This document shows, piece by piece, positions 55,237 to 64,000 of a stretch of 64,000 bases of DNA. A program made the position numbers and the translations under genes. The notes beneath the pieces are model-generated. The model ran no database searches. It saw nothing but the letters and a program-made list of their open reading frames with translations, and was not told the origin of the DNA. The stretch is from Tetragenococcus osmophilus (GTDB lineage: Bacteria; Bacillota; Bacilli; Lactobacillales; Enterococcaceae), in assembly GCF_003795125.1 (NCBI RefSeq), contig NZ_CP027783.1:1116001-1180000 (forward strand). The letters run 5' to 3'. The first letter of the stretch is position 1. Each line of letters begins with the position of its first letter.

Positions 55237-57822
55237 TTACCGTCGTTTTTTCTCATAATACCAATCAAAACCAACGAATAGGACTATACAGATAACAAAC
55301 GCACCGACACCTGGAAGAAATCCTTGGGGGCGATAAGTTAATTCTATTGTATGTTTGCCTTCTGGCACTTCTAGACTAACAAAAGCGTTTTGGAAGGAAT
55401 CAATTGCTACGTTATTTCCATCAATTTTTGCATGCCAGCCGCCATCATAAGGAATAGTAGTGACTAAGGTTTGGTCTTTATCCGCTGTAACTTCGGCTTG
55501 GGCATCACGATTTCCTGTTTGCATTTCAACGCCATTTTCTTGGATTTTATCAATACTTTTTTGAAAAGCATCTGTGTCCAAAGTAACTACTTGTGGATTT
55601 TGGAAAGAAATATCTTCTGTACCATAAAAGCTTGCAGTAAATTCAATCGTTTTTGCCTGATCATAGAAACCTAAATCATAGTACTGTCCGGTAGTGTTAA
55701 TTTGGCTTTCGCGTTGTTGCCCATCTACAGTAATTGTTGCTGTTGAATTTTCTAATTCAGCAAAATTAGTAGGGAACAAACTGAGATAAGCTTGTGAATG
55801 AGCAGGAACGGTGACCTCCCAAGTAACCTCTTTGGCGGTATTTTCCGTTTCTTCACTGAATTTTGTATGGGCTCCTTGATTTTCGATTGTCACATTGTTT
55901 AAACCTGTTACCGTTATAGGACGAAAGGTGAAAAAAGTTTCTTCTGTATCGGCTAATTGATTAATTAAATTTGTTTGATTAGCCAAATTATCATTAGCAA
56001 CTTGTCTTACTTGATGAATCGTCGAATCTGTTAAAAAGCCTAAAGGTAGAGCATTCTGATTTTCGTAAAGCTGATAGTCTCCACTTGTATCTTTTTGACT
56101 AAACCCATATTTATCAATTGGTTGCTCAGCTAGATTATATTTGACTGCCATCAAACTATCCATTAATAAAGTATTATTAGGGTAGCGTACATTTAGACTA
56201 GTCCCTCTTGAGCGGAACCCGAGCATGTCCATATAACCAGAAGTATTGCGGTTACGAATAGATGAAAACATGCTAATGCCACTATAACCGTAATTAAAAC
56301 TATCGTTAGCAGAAACAGGGTCTAGATTTTCTAAACGATAAAAAGTATCATTTTCTTCTTTGGTTTCTTCGACGAGTTCGTTAATCGCAGGATAAGGTTC
56401 GGTATATAAACCTCGTGAAGGATAATTCCATTCATCTAAGATGTTTCGTAGCATACTATTAGTATTAACAGCCATTTCTACTGTTGCAAATAATAGTAAA
56501 AATAAGACAGTCTGTTTAAGTGTGAATTGTTTTGTATAAAAAGAGAAAAAGATAATAAAATAAACAACTAAAAAGGCCAAACTTAAAATAAGAGAAATTG
56601 GCTCTAAATAATCCTTTGTGTTATGAATAAAAAGATAAGTTAAAGAAAAGGCCACAGCCAAAAAAACAAAGGAGAAAAGAAGTCGTTTTTCATTGGTTAG
56701 ATTTAATTTTTCCCAACCAAAACCAGCCAACATTATAACAGTAAAAGAAAATAAAAAGGCATAGCGAAATAAAAACATATTAGGTGCATGCATTCCATGC
56801 CAGAGTAAATTTAAAGGGATAAAATAAAAGCTAGCTAACAACAAAGCGATTAATGAAGCATACAGAATCTTTTCTTTCCATGGAATTTCTTTAATAATAA
56901 AGTAAAAGATAAAAAAAGCAAGGGGCAATAGACCAATATAAATAAAAGGGATGGAGCCATATTTAGTAGTATCATAGACCCCAATCATATTTTTAATGAA
57001 AAAATCAAGAGGTCCTGTCGCCTCTGTTTTAAGATTGGTAATTTGTGTTAATTCTTCCCCGTTAGAACGTAAATCTAACAGTGCTGGCAAGATGATAATC
57101 ATTGAAGCACCACCAGCTAAAAAAGAAGTAACAAAATAAGGAAGAATTCGTTTTTTATTTTCTTGCCAATTTCTAAATAATTGGACAAAAAAGTAAAGAA
57201 CTGAAAAAACGCCGACCATAAAGCCTAGGTAAAAACTAGTGAAAAACAGCATAAAATAACTAATAAATAAAAGCTTCGGTTTCCCTTTTTGTATGATACG
57301 GTCGATCCCCCAGATAATTAAAGGTAAGTAGACATAAGCATCTAACCACATAATTAGTTCAGACTGAGCGGTAATAAAAGACATTAGAGCATAACAGATA
57401 GCTAAGGTTATATGACTTTTCTTAGAGATATGAAAAATATGTTTAGCATAGAACCAAAAACTTAGCCCTGCACTACCGATCTTTACTAATGTTAAAAAGT
57501 ACAAGGCATCTGGCATCAATTGATTAGGAAAAAATAGAACAAGGGGGGTAAAAAAACCACCCAAATAATAGGAGATTAAAGAAAGATAGTTTAATCCTAA
57601 AGAAGCATTCCAAGTGTAAAGGAAACTTTGTTCGCCAAATAAAGCATTACGAAAGCTTGCATGAAAATTGGAAAATTGTGAGAAAGCATCACTAGCTAGT
57701 AGAGTGCGTTCACTTCCTGGATAAATACCGATCGTTAGATAAATAATAGCCATTATGATTGCAGGTATAAAGAAACTGGCAATCATATAATATTTATTTT
57801 TTTGAAAAAAATCTTTGATCAT
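55237..57822 (-). CDS. YfhO family membrane protein (GT-C-like)
   Basis: An 861-residue protein with about 13 membrane helices: one at the N terminus, many between residues 70 and 450, and one at the very end before a basic tail. SDAFSQFSNFHASFRNALFG after the first helix, NASLGLNYLSLISYYLGG, and an extracellular beta-rich region (about 480-830, ending in PEGKHTIELTYRPQGFLPG) are typical of YfhO. Members are linked to glycosylation of teichoic acids or other surface polymers by polyprenyl-sugar donors; the exact role here is inference. AAGGAG lies 13 bases before the ATG. Confidence 0.88.
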   Translation of the reverse strand: MIKDFFQKNKYYMIASFFIPAIIMAIIYLTIGIYPGSERTLLASDAFSQFSNFHASFRNALFGEQSFLYTWNASLGLNYLSLISYYLGGFFTPLVLFFPNQLMPDALYFLTLVKIGSAGLSFWFYAKHIFHISKKSHITLAICYALMSFITAQSELIMWLDAYVYLPLIIWGIDRIIQKGKPKLLFISYFMLFFTSFYLGFMVGVFSVLYFFVQLFRNWQENKKRILPYFVTSFLAGGASMIIILPALLDLRSNGEELTQITNLKTEATGPLDFFIKNMIGVYDTTKYGSIPFIYIGLLPLAFFIFYFIIKEIPWKEKILYASLIALLLASFYFIPLNLLWHGMHAPNMFLFRYAFLFSFTVIMLAGFGWEKLNLTNEKRLLFSFVFLAVAFSLTYLFIHNTKDYLEPISLILSLAFLVVYFIIFFSFYTKQFTLKQTVLFLLLFATVEMAVNTNSMLRNILDEWNYPSRGLYTEPYPAINELVEETKEENDTFYRLENLDPVSANDSFNYGYSGISMFSSIRNRNTSGYMDMLGFRSRGTSLNVRYPNNTLLMDSLMAVKYNLAEQPIDKYGFSQKDTSGDYQLYENQNALPLGFLTDSTIHQVRQVANDNLANQTNLINQLADTEETFFTFRPITVTGLNNVTIENQGAHTKFSEETENTAKEVTWEVTVPAHSQAYLSLFPTNFAELENSTATITVDGQQRESQINTTGQYYDLGFYDQAKTIEFTASFYGTEDISFQNPQVVTLDTDAFQKSIDKIQENGVEMQTGNRDAQAEVTADKDQTLVTTIPYDGGWHAKIDGNNVAIDSFQNAFVSLEVPEGKHTIELTYRPQGFLPGVGAFVICIVLFVGFDWYYEKKRR

Positions 57823-57994
57823 TGAAAAAATGGCTCCTTCAAATTGTTTATACTTTCATGCTAGTTTATCATAGAATAAAGGAAGAGTATAAGTTTGTGT
57901 GGAGAATATTAATAAAAAATGTAATTTGATCGAAAGATAAATTTTATCAATCATTTCCGTTATTTTAATTCATATTTTAAGACTAAAAAAAGAG

Positions 57995-58390
57995 ATGAAA
58001 AAAATGAAAAAAACAATTCAAGGAGAGCATACCCTTTACGCAGTAAAAGGCTTTTTGCAGGAAGAAAAAAATATTCAAATAGGGAAACTAGGAGAGTTTA
58101 CTTTTGCAAGAGGATACTATGTTTACGTAGGAAGTGCCAAACGAAATATCCAAGCGAGAATAAATAGACATATTCAAGTAGAGAAAAAGAAACGCTGGCA
58201 TTTAGATTATTTACGTCCTTATTTGCATATAGAAGAAGTCCAAACGTTTTTAGGTGAAGAAGGTGAATGCCAGCTTTTTGCCCGCCTGCAAGAAAAAAAT
58301 GGTGGAATTATTCCAGCAAAAGGGTTTGGCTCGTCTGATTGTCACTGCCTTTCTCATTTATTTTATTCGTTAAATGAAAGTCAACTTTAA
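57995..58390 (+). CDS. DUF123 (GIY-YIG-like) protein
   Basis: 131 residues (128 if the second ATG at 58004 is used; the ribosome site is weak for either). HTLYAVKGF, YYVYVGSAKRNIQARINRH, RWHLDYLRPY and the ending GFGSSDCHCLSHLFY define DUF123, a family related to GIY-YIG nucleases and sometimes fused to endonuclease III. The Tyr and Arg of the GIY-YIG active site have counterparts in YVYVGS and IQARINRH. Cellular role not established. Confidence 0.85.
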   Translation: MKKMKKTIQGEHTLYAVKGFLQEEKNIQIGKLGEFTFARGYYVYVGSAKRNIQARINRHIQVEKKKRWHLDYLRPYLHIEEVQTFLGEEGECQLFARLQEKNGGIIPAKGFGSSDCHCLSHLFYSLNESQL

Positions 58391-58403
58391 GAGTAAGTTT
58401 TGT

Positions 58404-58934
58404 TTAAGCAATGAAGAGTCTGATAATGTTAAATAAGGCAAAGCATAAAAGTATACTACCGGCTCCTAATCCAGTAATTGCACTTGCTCGGTAAGAAATA
58501 ACTTTCATACGTTTAATCGTGACAATTGATGTCGCGACAAATAAAAGGGCTAAGAGATGCATCGTAGGTTCTTGGAAGATAAAAGCCAAAGGAGAGAAAT
58601 GGATTCCTACAATCAGACAAATCCATGGAGAAATGTAACTATCTAATTTCTTGTTGTATAATAGATGAGCACCGATGCCACCAATGAAGAATTCAATAAT
58701 GACGATAATATAATACCATGTGGATAGACCATTTGCTGTTAATACGCTAGCTTCGTCTTGATAGTTAAAAATGAGATAGATGCCTAATACGCCTAGTAAA
58801 AAAGAAGTCGTACAAGCAATAACTAAATACTTCTTCCAACTTCTTTTAGGACCTTCTAATGCCCAACCAAACCACACAAATGCAAAAAAGCTATAAATAA
58901 CAACTGAGGTAGCGATGTCTCTTAGATAATCCAT
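58404..58934 (-). CDS. small membrane protein, unidentified
   Basis: About 176 residues with roughly six hydrophobic segments (VVIYSFFAFVWFGWAL, YLVIACTTSFLLGVLGIYLIF, WYYIIVIIEFFIGGIGAHLLY, ISPWICLIVGIHFSPLAFI, LLALLFVATSIVTI and GLGAGSILLCFALFNIIRLF). I recognise no catalytic motif. AAAGGGG before 58934 selects this ATG; an upstream in-frame ATG at 59021 lacks a ribosome site. It converges on the DUF123 gene. Confidence 0.75.
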   Translation of the reverse strand: MDYLRDIATSVVIYSFFAFVWFGWALEGPKRSWKKYLVIACTTSFLLGVLGIYLIFNYQDEASVLTANGLSTWYYIIVIIEFFIGGIGAHLLYNKKLDSYISPWICLIVGIHFSPLAFIFQEPTMHLLALLFVATSIVTIKRMKVISYRASAITGLGAGSILLCFALFNIIRLFIA

Positions 58935-59120
58935 CCAAGAAGCCCCTTTCTTGTTTTGATATAAAACGAAAATGAAAAAAGAATGACTACGTTTGAATAA
59001 AGCTGGAAAGGTTATAAGCATTAAATTGTTTTTATTTAACTTAAGTATAATAGAACGCTTTCAATAATCCAAATGATCTTGTTTAAAGAAAAGTTCGTTC
59101 ATAAAAGTTTGAAATTAGCT

Positions 59121-59164
59121 TAAACAATAAGCCGCCAATTGTTGTTCTACTTGGCGGCTTATTG
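59121..59164 (-). terminator. terminator of the DUF368 gene
   Basis: CAATAAGCCGCCAA (59125-59138) pairs with TTGGCGGCTTATTG (59151-59164). The T-run on the minus strand is weak. Confidence 0.6.
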
Positions 59165-59183
59165 AGGCAGTTGACCTTCATTT

Positions 59184-60089
59184 TTATTTTGAATCTGGTT
59201 GTTTAACTTTGCCTAAACGATATGTTAAATAAAAAGCGATAAGCAATAATATTATTCCAATACTTGTAAAAGAGATGGCATTAGAACTGGATAGATCAGC
59301 CAGAGCATTTGTATTATAAATAATGGCAAATGGAGAAGCGATAATCAAACCGAAGATTCCACTATAAGTTAAACTTGGATAATGAATGAATAAGTATTCG
59401 ATGATTTTACTAATCAAAAAAACACCTAATAAAATACCTACTCCGAAAGGGAATAAAAGGCTGGCGTTATAAATTAGACTTTCCCAATTGAGTATACGGA
59501 GAGCATCAAAGAAACTTGTCACGGTGTTAATAATACTGTAATAGTAACCAAAAACCATTAAAATAAGAGACCCACTGATTCCAGGCACAACCATAGTCGC
59601 AGAAGTAACAATACCAATAAAGAATAATAGAACGATATTTGACAAGTTAACTTCAAGCCCTGCTGAATGAGCTTGAGTTTCTTGCATTAAAGACATTCCT
59701 ATAACTAATATAAAAAAAATAAGAAAAACGACAATATGAGTAATGTTTAGATTTACACGTTTTTGTTTCATTGCAGCACGAAATTCTTGGAATAAGATAG
59801 GAAGACCACCAAGAATAAGGCCTATAAATGCAAGAGCTGTAGGTAACGTATATTGGCTTAATAAAAACTCAATGGCATAGGAAAAAAAGACAACACCAAT
59901 AGCTAAACCAATGCCTAGTGGAAGTAGGATTTTTAAGCTGTTTTTCCATTTTTTGATTAAATGGGAAATGGCATAAATCATATCATCGTAAATCCCCAAT
60001 GAAATAGCCATCGTTCCTCCGCTGACTCCGGGCACGATATTTGCAATGCCCATCATAACTCCCTTAATGATCATCCAAAAATAATTCAA
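59184..60089 (-). CDS. DUF368 membrane protein, candidate undecaprenyl-phosphate translocase
   Basis: 301 residues with about nine membrane helices. GIANIVPGVSGGTMAISLGIYD near the start and VVPGISGSLILMVFGYY in the middle are the paired PGxSG repeats of the family. DUF368 proteins (PopT type) have been reported to recycle undecaprenyl phosphate across the membrane for wall and polymer synthesis, which would fit the YfhO gene nearby. The start is TTG after GGAGGTC. The IS1182-type element begins only 36 bases upstream, so its native promoter has been displaced and transcription may come from the element. Confidence 0.9.
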   Translation of the reverse strand: MNYFWMIIKGVMMGIANIVPGVSGGTMAISLGIYDDMIYAISHLIKKWKNSLKILLPLGIGLAIGVVFFSYAIEFLLSQYTLPTALAFIGLILGGLPILFQEFRAAMKQKRVNLNITHIVVFLIFFILVIGMSLMQETQAHSAGLEVNLSNIVLLFFIGIVTSATMVVPGISGSLILMVFGYYYSIINTVTSFFDALRILNWESLIYNASLLFPFGVGILLGVFLISKIIEYLFIHYPSLTYSGIFGLIIASPFAIIYNTNALADLSSSNAISFTSIGIILLLIAFYLTYRLGKVKQPDSK

Positions 60090-60124
60090 GTTTTGTGACC
60101 TCCATAAATTTTTATTTCTTATAT

Positions 60125-61690
60125 AATGCCTACTGAATAATTGTGAACTTTGTAAAAAAGCTAAAATAAAGCGTCCAATTCTTTATTTGCCTGCTTTTGA
60201 AGACGTTAGATAAAATTTGGCGTAAAGCATCTGCCGTCAATTTAGACAGATTGAGTGCCAAAACGCTCAAAGCAATGCTTGAAAGCGTAGTATCTTTACG
60301 TTTAGTTGTTATCAAATTAGCGCCAAAACACCCCTTTAATTGGCTAAATCCACGTTCAACCGCGACACGATCGGCATTGTCTTGTTCATCGATGGTTTTA
60401 TCACGAACTTCGTTCTTTTTCGGGCGCCCTAGTGCAGGTCCCGATAATCGGATGCCCCGTTGTTTACAATAATTGAGGTTTTTTCGATTACGATAAATCT
60501 TGTCTGCTAAGACACGTTCAGGGTAGTTTCCATGTCGGTCGTGGTAACGACGAATCGTAGAAATTAAAATATCTGACTCGTTATAAGCATCGAAACTGCT
60601 ATATTCTAGGCGGGCGATACCTTGATCAAGACTCATATCAAATTTGGCACCAAACTCGACGGAGGCTTTGGCTTTTCCCCGCACAATAGGACGCAACCAT
60701 GGTTGATGAAAACTAACGATCCGATCTTGCACAGAGTGGGTGTGATTATCATACATATAACGTTGTTGTTCATAAATGTTTTGAATGGTTGTCCACCAAA
60801 TCGCTTGTTGTTCTGTTAATTGAGCGCCTCGGTCTAAAAATTTCTGAATCACTTGGATATCACGTTTGACAAATCCTAACATTTTGCGTATTTGCTTCCG
60901 TAACCACTTTTTTGCTTTTTTCTTACGACGGACGATATTCAGATAAACTTTTTGCGCTAATTGCCGATAAATCCGTGGTTTCTTCCATTGATAGTCTTGA
61001 CAGAGGCTATCTACGATTTTTTCCGCATGTGTTCGTGCATCATTTAATAGCTCCGTATCCGTCGGATATTTGATGTTTTGCGGGGCACAAGTCGCGTCTA
61101 ATGTCAGTGTTCCACTGTTGGAACCGTCTGTGGGCGGTGTGGGATCATCGTCATCTTTTTGATTGTAAGACAAGATTTTTTCGTTGATTTGCATTAGTGT
61201 GACTTCATCCAAACGCTTACGAAAGTGGACCATGGAAGAGGCTTCAAAAGGCGCTTCTTCCTGATAGCCAGGCAGCCCCACGAAAAATTGCAGGTAAGGA
61301 TTCTCTTGGATTTGAGCGACAGTTTCTTCGTCACTGTAGTGATACTCTTTTTGAATTAAAAGCGCGCCTAAGGCCATACGTAACGACTTAGCCACATTGC
61401 CTTTGGGATTTGGAAAGTTTTTCGCATAGTCTTTTTCCAGTTGGCCCCAAGGAATTTGTTCCGCTTTTTTTACCCAACGGTTTTCTGGGTTCATATGAAG
61501 ACCTAAGGGTTGATTGAAATCTTCAAAAGAAATTTGGACGTAGGGTTGTGATTTGTACATGAGCATCCTCCTAAGCAACAATAAGTGCACGATTTAAAAG
61601 GTCTTACTGTAAAAAGCCTTGCATCTATTTTAACAAATAGTTTGAATAAATGTTGGTAAATCAACAAATTAATTATAATCAGTAGGCATT
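60125..61690 (-). mobile_element. IS1182-type insertion sequence, copy 1 (complete)
   Basis: About 1.57 kb. Both ends carry the inverted repeat AATGCCTACTGA (60125-60136, and reversed at 61679-61690). One intact transposase gene, whose stop codon lies within the left repeat. The last 130 bases match copy 2 at 63575 base for base, in inverted orientation. Confidence 0.88.
60130..61560 (-). CDS. IS1182 family transposase
   Basis: 476 residues. The N terminus has the DUF772-type block (QISFEDFNQPLGLHMNPENRWVK, then a segment ending in ALGALLIQKEYHYSDEET). LTLDATCAPQNIKYPTD carries the first catalytic Asp, RVLADKIYRNRKN the second, and DNADRVAVERGFSQLKGCFGAN the Glu region of the DDE fold. TAGGAGG selects the ATG at 61560; an in-frame start upstream (61590) is less likely. 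It reads towards the DUF368 gene. Confidence 0.93.
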   Translation of the reverse strand: MYKSQPYVQISFEDFNQPLGLHMNPENRWVKKAEQIPWGQLEKDYAKNFPNPKGNVAKSLRMALGALLIQKEYHYSDEETVAQIQENPYLQFFVGLPGYQEEAPFEASSMVHFRKRLDEVTLMQINEKILSYNQKDDDDPTPPTDGSNSGTLTLDATCAPQNIKYPTDTELLNDARTHAEKIVDSLCQDYQWKKPRIYRQLAQKVYLNIVRRKKKAKKWLRKQIRKMLGFVKRDIQVIQKFLDRGAQLTEQQAIWWTTIQNIYEQQRYMYDNHTHSVQDRIVSFHQPWLRPIVRGKAKASVEFGAKFDMSLDQGIARLEYSSFDAYNESDILISTIRRYHDRHGNYPERVLADKIYRNRKNLNYCKQRGIRLSGPALGRPKKNEVRDKTIDEQDNADRVAVERGFSQLKGCFGANLITTKRKDTTLSSIALSVLALNLSKLTADALRQILSNVFKSRQIKNWTLYFSFFTKFTIIQ

Positions 61691-61745
61691 ATATATTTTA
61701 CTTGAAAGCTGAATATGTAGCAATCAAATATCTGGGAAAATAAGA

Positions 61746-61803
61746 AAAAGGTGCTTCTACTTTCCTTGTTTTTAGGTACAGAAAGCAAAAGCACTTTTTA
61801 TTA
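61746..61803 (-). terminator. terminator of the AbgT-family gene
   Basis: AAAAGGTGCTTC-TACTTTC (61747-61764 region) pairs with GAAAGCA-AAAGCACTTTT (about 61782-61799), with T on the minus strand behind it. A few mismatches in the stem. Confidence 0.6.
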
Positions 61804-61826
61804 AGATTTTTTAGGTTATCAATAGA

Positions 61827-63362
61827 TTATAGCGTTAGACCTGCTCCAGGGCCTAATGGAATACTAAATAAGAACCAGATGATAAGAAGGATTGTCCAAG
61901 TCAGTAAGAATGCCATAGAGTAAGCTAACATTGTAGATATGATTGTTCCAATACCAGCCTTTTTATCATAACGTTGCGCAAAGATTAAAATCATAGGGAA
62001 GTAATTCAACAAGGGGGATATAACGTTTGTTGAAGAATCAGCAACCCTATAAGCAATTAATGTCAATTCAGGGGCAATATTTAAATTATAAAGCATAGGT
62101 GTAAAGATTGGAGCTAAGATTGCCCATTTTGCAGAAGCAGAGCCAATAAACAGATTGATAAAACCAGATACGACAATAAATCCTAAGATTAATGGTAAAC
62201 CTGTTAAATGAATAGATTCTAATAAGTCAGCACCTGAAACTGATAAAATTGTCCCTAAGTTAGTGTATTCGAAATAATTAATTAGCTGTCCCGCAAAGAA
62301 AGCTAACACGATATAATTCCCCATCGAGCTCATCGATTCGGACATACCTTTGACAAAATCAGAAGAATTTTTAATTTTGCCAACAGTTATACCGTAAGCC
62401 AAACCAGGCAAAACGAATAACAAGAAAATACCTAAGAGTAAGCCACTTGATAAGAAGTTATTGATGGATTCTGTACCAAGGGCTTCATCGTAACTTCTGA
62501 ATAAAGCTCCTTGCGGAAACATCAAGATCCCCATGATAACTGCATAAACAACTAGGACGATCAAAGCATTGCGTAGCCCTTTTAGTTCAACTTTTGATAA
62601 GGATTCAAAGTCAGGGCGATAGTCTCCTTTGTATTCGCCTAGCCTAGGCTCGACAAATTTGTCAGTGACTAAAGCACCTACAATGGTTAATAAGATTGTA
62701 GAAGCAACCATGAAGTACCAATTGGCTGTAATCGACATTTCATAGTTAATTCCAGCAGAACTTAATGCTTCATTTGCGATTTCTACAACGATAGCATCCA
62801 AAGGACCTACTAGTAAGTTAGCAGAAAAACCACCAGATACCCCGGCAAAAGCAGCTGCTAAACCAGCAAGCGGATGGCGACCTGCACCAGCAAAGATAAG
62901 TGCGCCTAAAGGAATAATTACAATATAGCCGACATCTGAAGCGATATTTGATATGATTCCTGCAAATACAACAGAGGCTGAAAGAAGAAAAGCTGGGACA
63001 TTAGATAATAGACGCTTTAATGTCGAGGCAATAAGGCCTGTCCACTCTGCAACACCAACCCCAAGCATAGTAACAAGTACTGTACCTAAAGGCGCAAATC
63101 CAGTGAAGTTGTCTACAGCCGAATTGAACATATGATTTAGTCCTTCAGCTGATAGTAAGGAGACAGCTTCTACTGTGGTATTTTCTCCTTCCGCGGCGTC
63201 AAAATATTCAACGCTTAAACCCGTTGCACCGGCAATTCCCGATATTACAACGACAATTGCCGCTAAGATAATAAATAAAACAACGGGATCAGGTAATTTG
63301 TTACCTACCCGTTCAATCCAACCAAAAAAACCTTTATTCTTCTGGTTTTCTAACTCATTCAT
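61827..63362 (-). CDS. AbgT family transporter
   Basis: About 511 residues with roughly 12 helices. WIERVGNKLPDPVVLFIILAAIV is the family opening, and FAGIISNIASDVGYIVIIPLGALIFAG, ANLLVGPLDAIV and VADSSTNVISPLLNYFPMIL (the tip-helix region) are diagnostic. Members import p-aminobenzoyl-glutamate or export sulfonamide-like compounds; direction and substrate are unknown here. GAGGAGGGAAAC selects the ATG at 63362. It is the only cargo between two inverted IS copies. Confidence 0.92.
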   Translation of the reverse strand: MNELENQKNKGFFGWIERVGNKLPDPVVLFIILAAIVVVISGIAGATGLSVEYFDAAEGENTTVEAVSLLSAEGLNHMFNSAVDNFTGFAPLGTVLVTMLGVGVAEWTGLIASTLKRLLSNVPAFLLSASVVFAGIISNIASDVGYIVIIPLGALIFAGAGRHPLAGLAAAFAGVSGGFSANLLVGPLDAIVVEIANEALSSAGINYEMSITANWYFMVASTILLTIVGALVTDKFVEPRLGEYKGDYRPDFESLSKVELKGLRNALIVLVVYAVIMGILMFPQGALFRSYDEALGTESINNFLSSGLLLGIFLLFVLPGLAYGITVGKIKNSSDFVKGMSESMSSMGNYIVLAFFAGQLINYFEYTNLGTILSVSGADLLESIHLTGLPLILGFIVVSGFINLFIGSASAKWAILAPIFTPMLYNLNIAPELTLIAYRVADSSTNVISPLLNYFPMILIFAQRYDKKAGIGTIISTMLAYSMAFLLTWTILLIIWFLFSIPLGPGAGLTL

Positions 63363-63574
63363 TTTGTTTCCCTCCTCATATAAGTACTTTGTAAAAAATA
63401 TAAAAAATAAGTATACCAATGAGTGTATCAGGTGCCTATGATGAAAACAATTCGTTGATAAATAAAAAAATTGTTTTCTAATGATTTTTTAATTTAAACA
63501 CCATATTTTCGTTATTTTAGAAGGTCGTAATCACCCACTCCTGTTAAAATTCAAGGTAATTTTTTCATCTAGTT
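63363..63574. other. short stretch between abgT-like gene and IS copy 2
   Basis: No gene. It holds the upstream region of the transporter gene; I see no clear operator or terminator. Confidence 0.35.
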
Positions 63575-64000
63575 AATGCCTACTGATTATAATTAATTTG
63601 TTGATTTACCAACATTTATTCAAACTATTTGTTAAAATAGATGCAAGGCTTTTTACAGTAAGACCTTTTAAATCGTGCACTTATTGTTGCTTAGGAGGAT
63701 GCTCATGTACAAATCACAACCCTACGTCCAAATTTCTTTTGAAGATTTCAATCAACCCTTAGGTCTTCATATGAACCCAGAAAACCGTTGGGTAAAAAAA
63801 GCGGAACAAATTCCTTGGGGCCAACTGGAAAAAGACTATGCGAAAAACTTTCCAAATCCCAAAGGCAATGTGGCTAAGTCGTTACGTATGGCCTTAGGCG
63901 CGCTTTTAATTCAAAAAGAGTATCACTACAGTGACGAAGAAACTGTCGCTCAAATCCAAGAGAATCCTTACCTGCAATTTTTCGTGGGGCTGCCTGGCTA
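63575..64000 (+). mobile_element. IS1182-type insertion sequence, copy 2, cut by the window end
   Basis: Starts with the same inverted repeat AATGCCTACTGA and is identical to copy 1 as far as I compared, but oriented the other way. With copy 1 it brackets the AbgT-family gene. The base pairs to the left (AGTT) differ from those beside copy 1. Confidence 0.9.
63705..64000 (+). CDS. IS1182 family transposase, N-terminal part
   Basis: 98 codons from ATG 63705 after TAGGAGG to the window end, with the same protein sequence as the start of the transposase at 60130-61560 (MYKSQPYVQISFED, ENRWVKKAEQIPWGQL, ENPYLQFFVGLPG). Open to the edge, so presumably intact beyond it. Confidence 0.92.
   Translation, partial: MYKSQPYVQISFEDFNQPLGLHMNPENRWVKKAEQIPWGQLEKDYAKNFPNPKGNVAKSLRMALGALLIQKEYHYSDEETVAQIQENPYLQFFVGLPG

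Larger units (their letters stand above)
60121..61694. repeat. possible 4-base target duplication of IS copy 1
   Basis: ATAT occurs at 60121-60124 and 61691-61694, touching both ends. The match is short and the region AT-rich, so it is weak support for a single-element insertion. Confidence 0.35.

Overview
The window looks like a chromosomal segment of a low-GC lactic acid bacterium of the Enterococcus/Tetragenococcus group. The reasons are the gene order coaA-guaA, the pyrimidine/purine nucleoside cluster, an uninterrupted S10-spc-alpha ribosomal block followed by ecfA1-ecfA2-ecfT-truA, Enterococcaceae-like EF-G and EF-Tu, and a chromosomal Fst/par toxin module. Very acidic secreted lipoproteins point towards a salt-tolerant member such as Tetragenococcus. 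That genus call is inference, since no 16S gene is present.

Region 1 (1-11.3 kb) is accessory and AT-rich: a GNAT acetyltransferase, an SRPBCC protein, two unrecognised membrane proteins, a methyltransferase, a BrnQ branched-chain amino acid carrier with an unusual repeat-rich leader, an acidic lipoprotein, a DUF1772 protein, an alkyltransferase-like protein, a complete and easily overlooked type I toxin-antitoxin locus of the Fst/par type (toxin starts with TTG), a frameshifted VOC gene behind an AraC regulator, and a DJ-1/PfpI-like protein.

Region 2 (11.4-26.3 kb) is metabolic: guaA and coaA on the minus strand; then on the plus strand an RsmC-type methyltransferase, a LacI-family regulator and a nucleoside uptake and salvage cluster (pdp, deoC, cdd, BMP lipoprotein, ABC ATPase, two permeases, punA, deoD), then an iron alcohol dehydrogenase. 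The deoC product carries Glu where the Schiff-base lysine should be and has also lost the phosphate-binding serine pair, so the deoxyribose branch may be dead or repurposed. No deoB is present in the window.

Region 3 (26.3-37.2 kb): gpmA, an ISLre2-type insertion with a target duplication, rpiA, the str operon (rpsL-rpsG-fusA-tuf), and a vitamin B6 salvage pair (pdxK and an ECF S component) opposite a MocR/PdxR-type regulator with a shared operator-like region.

Region 4 (37.3-55.2 kb): 29 genes from rpsJ to rplQ in one orientation, preceded by a strong promoter and a GC-rich structured leader, then the ECF energising module and truA.

Region 5 (55.2-64 kb): a YfhO membrane protein, a DUF123 protein, a small membrane protein, a DUF368 (undecaprenyl-phosphate translocase type) gene, and two inverted copies of one IS1182-type element flanking an AbgT-family transporter; the second copy runs off the window end.
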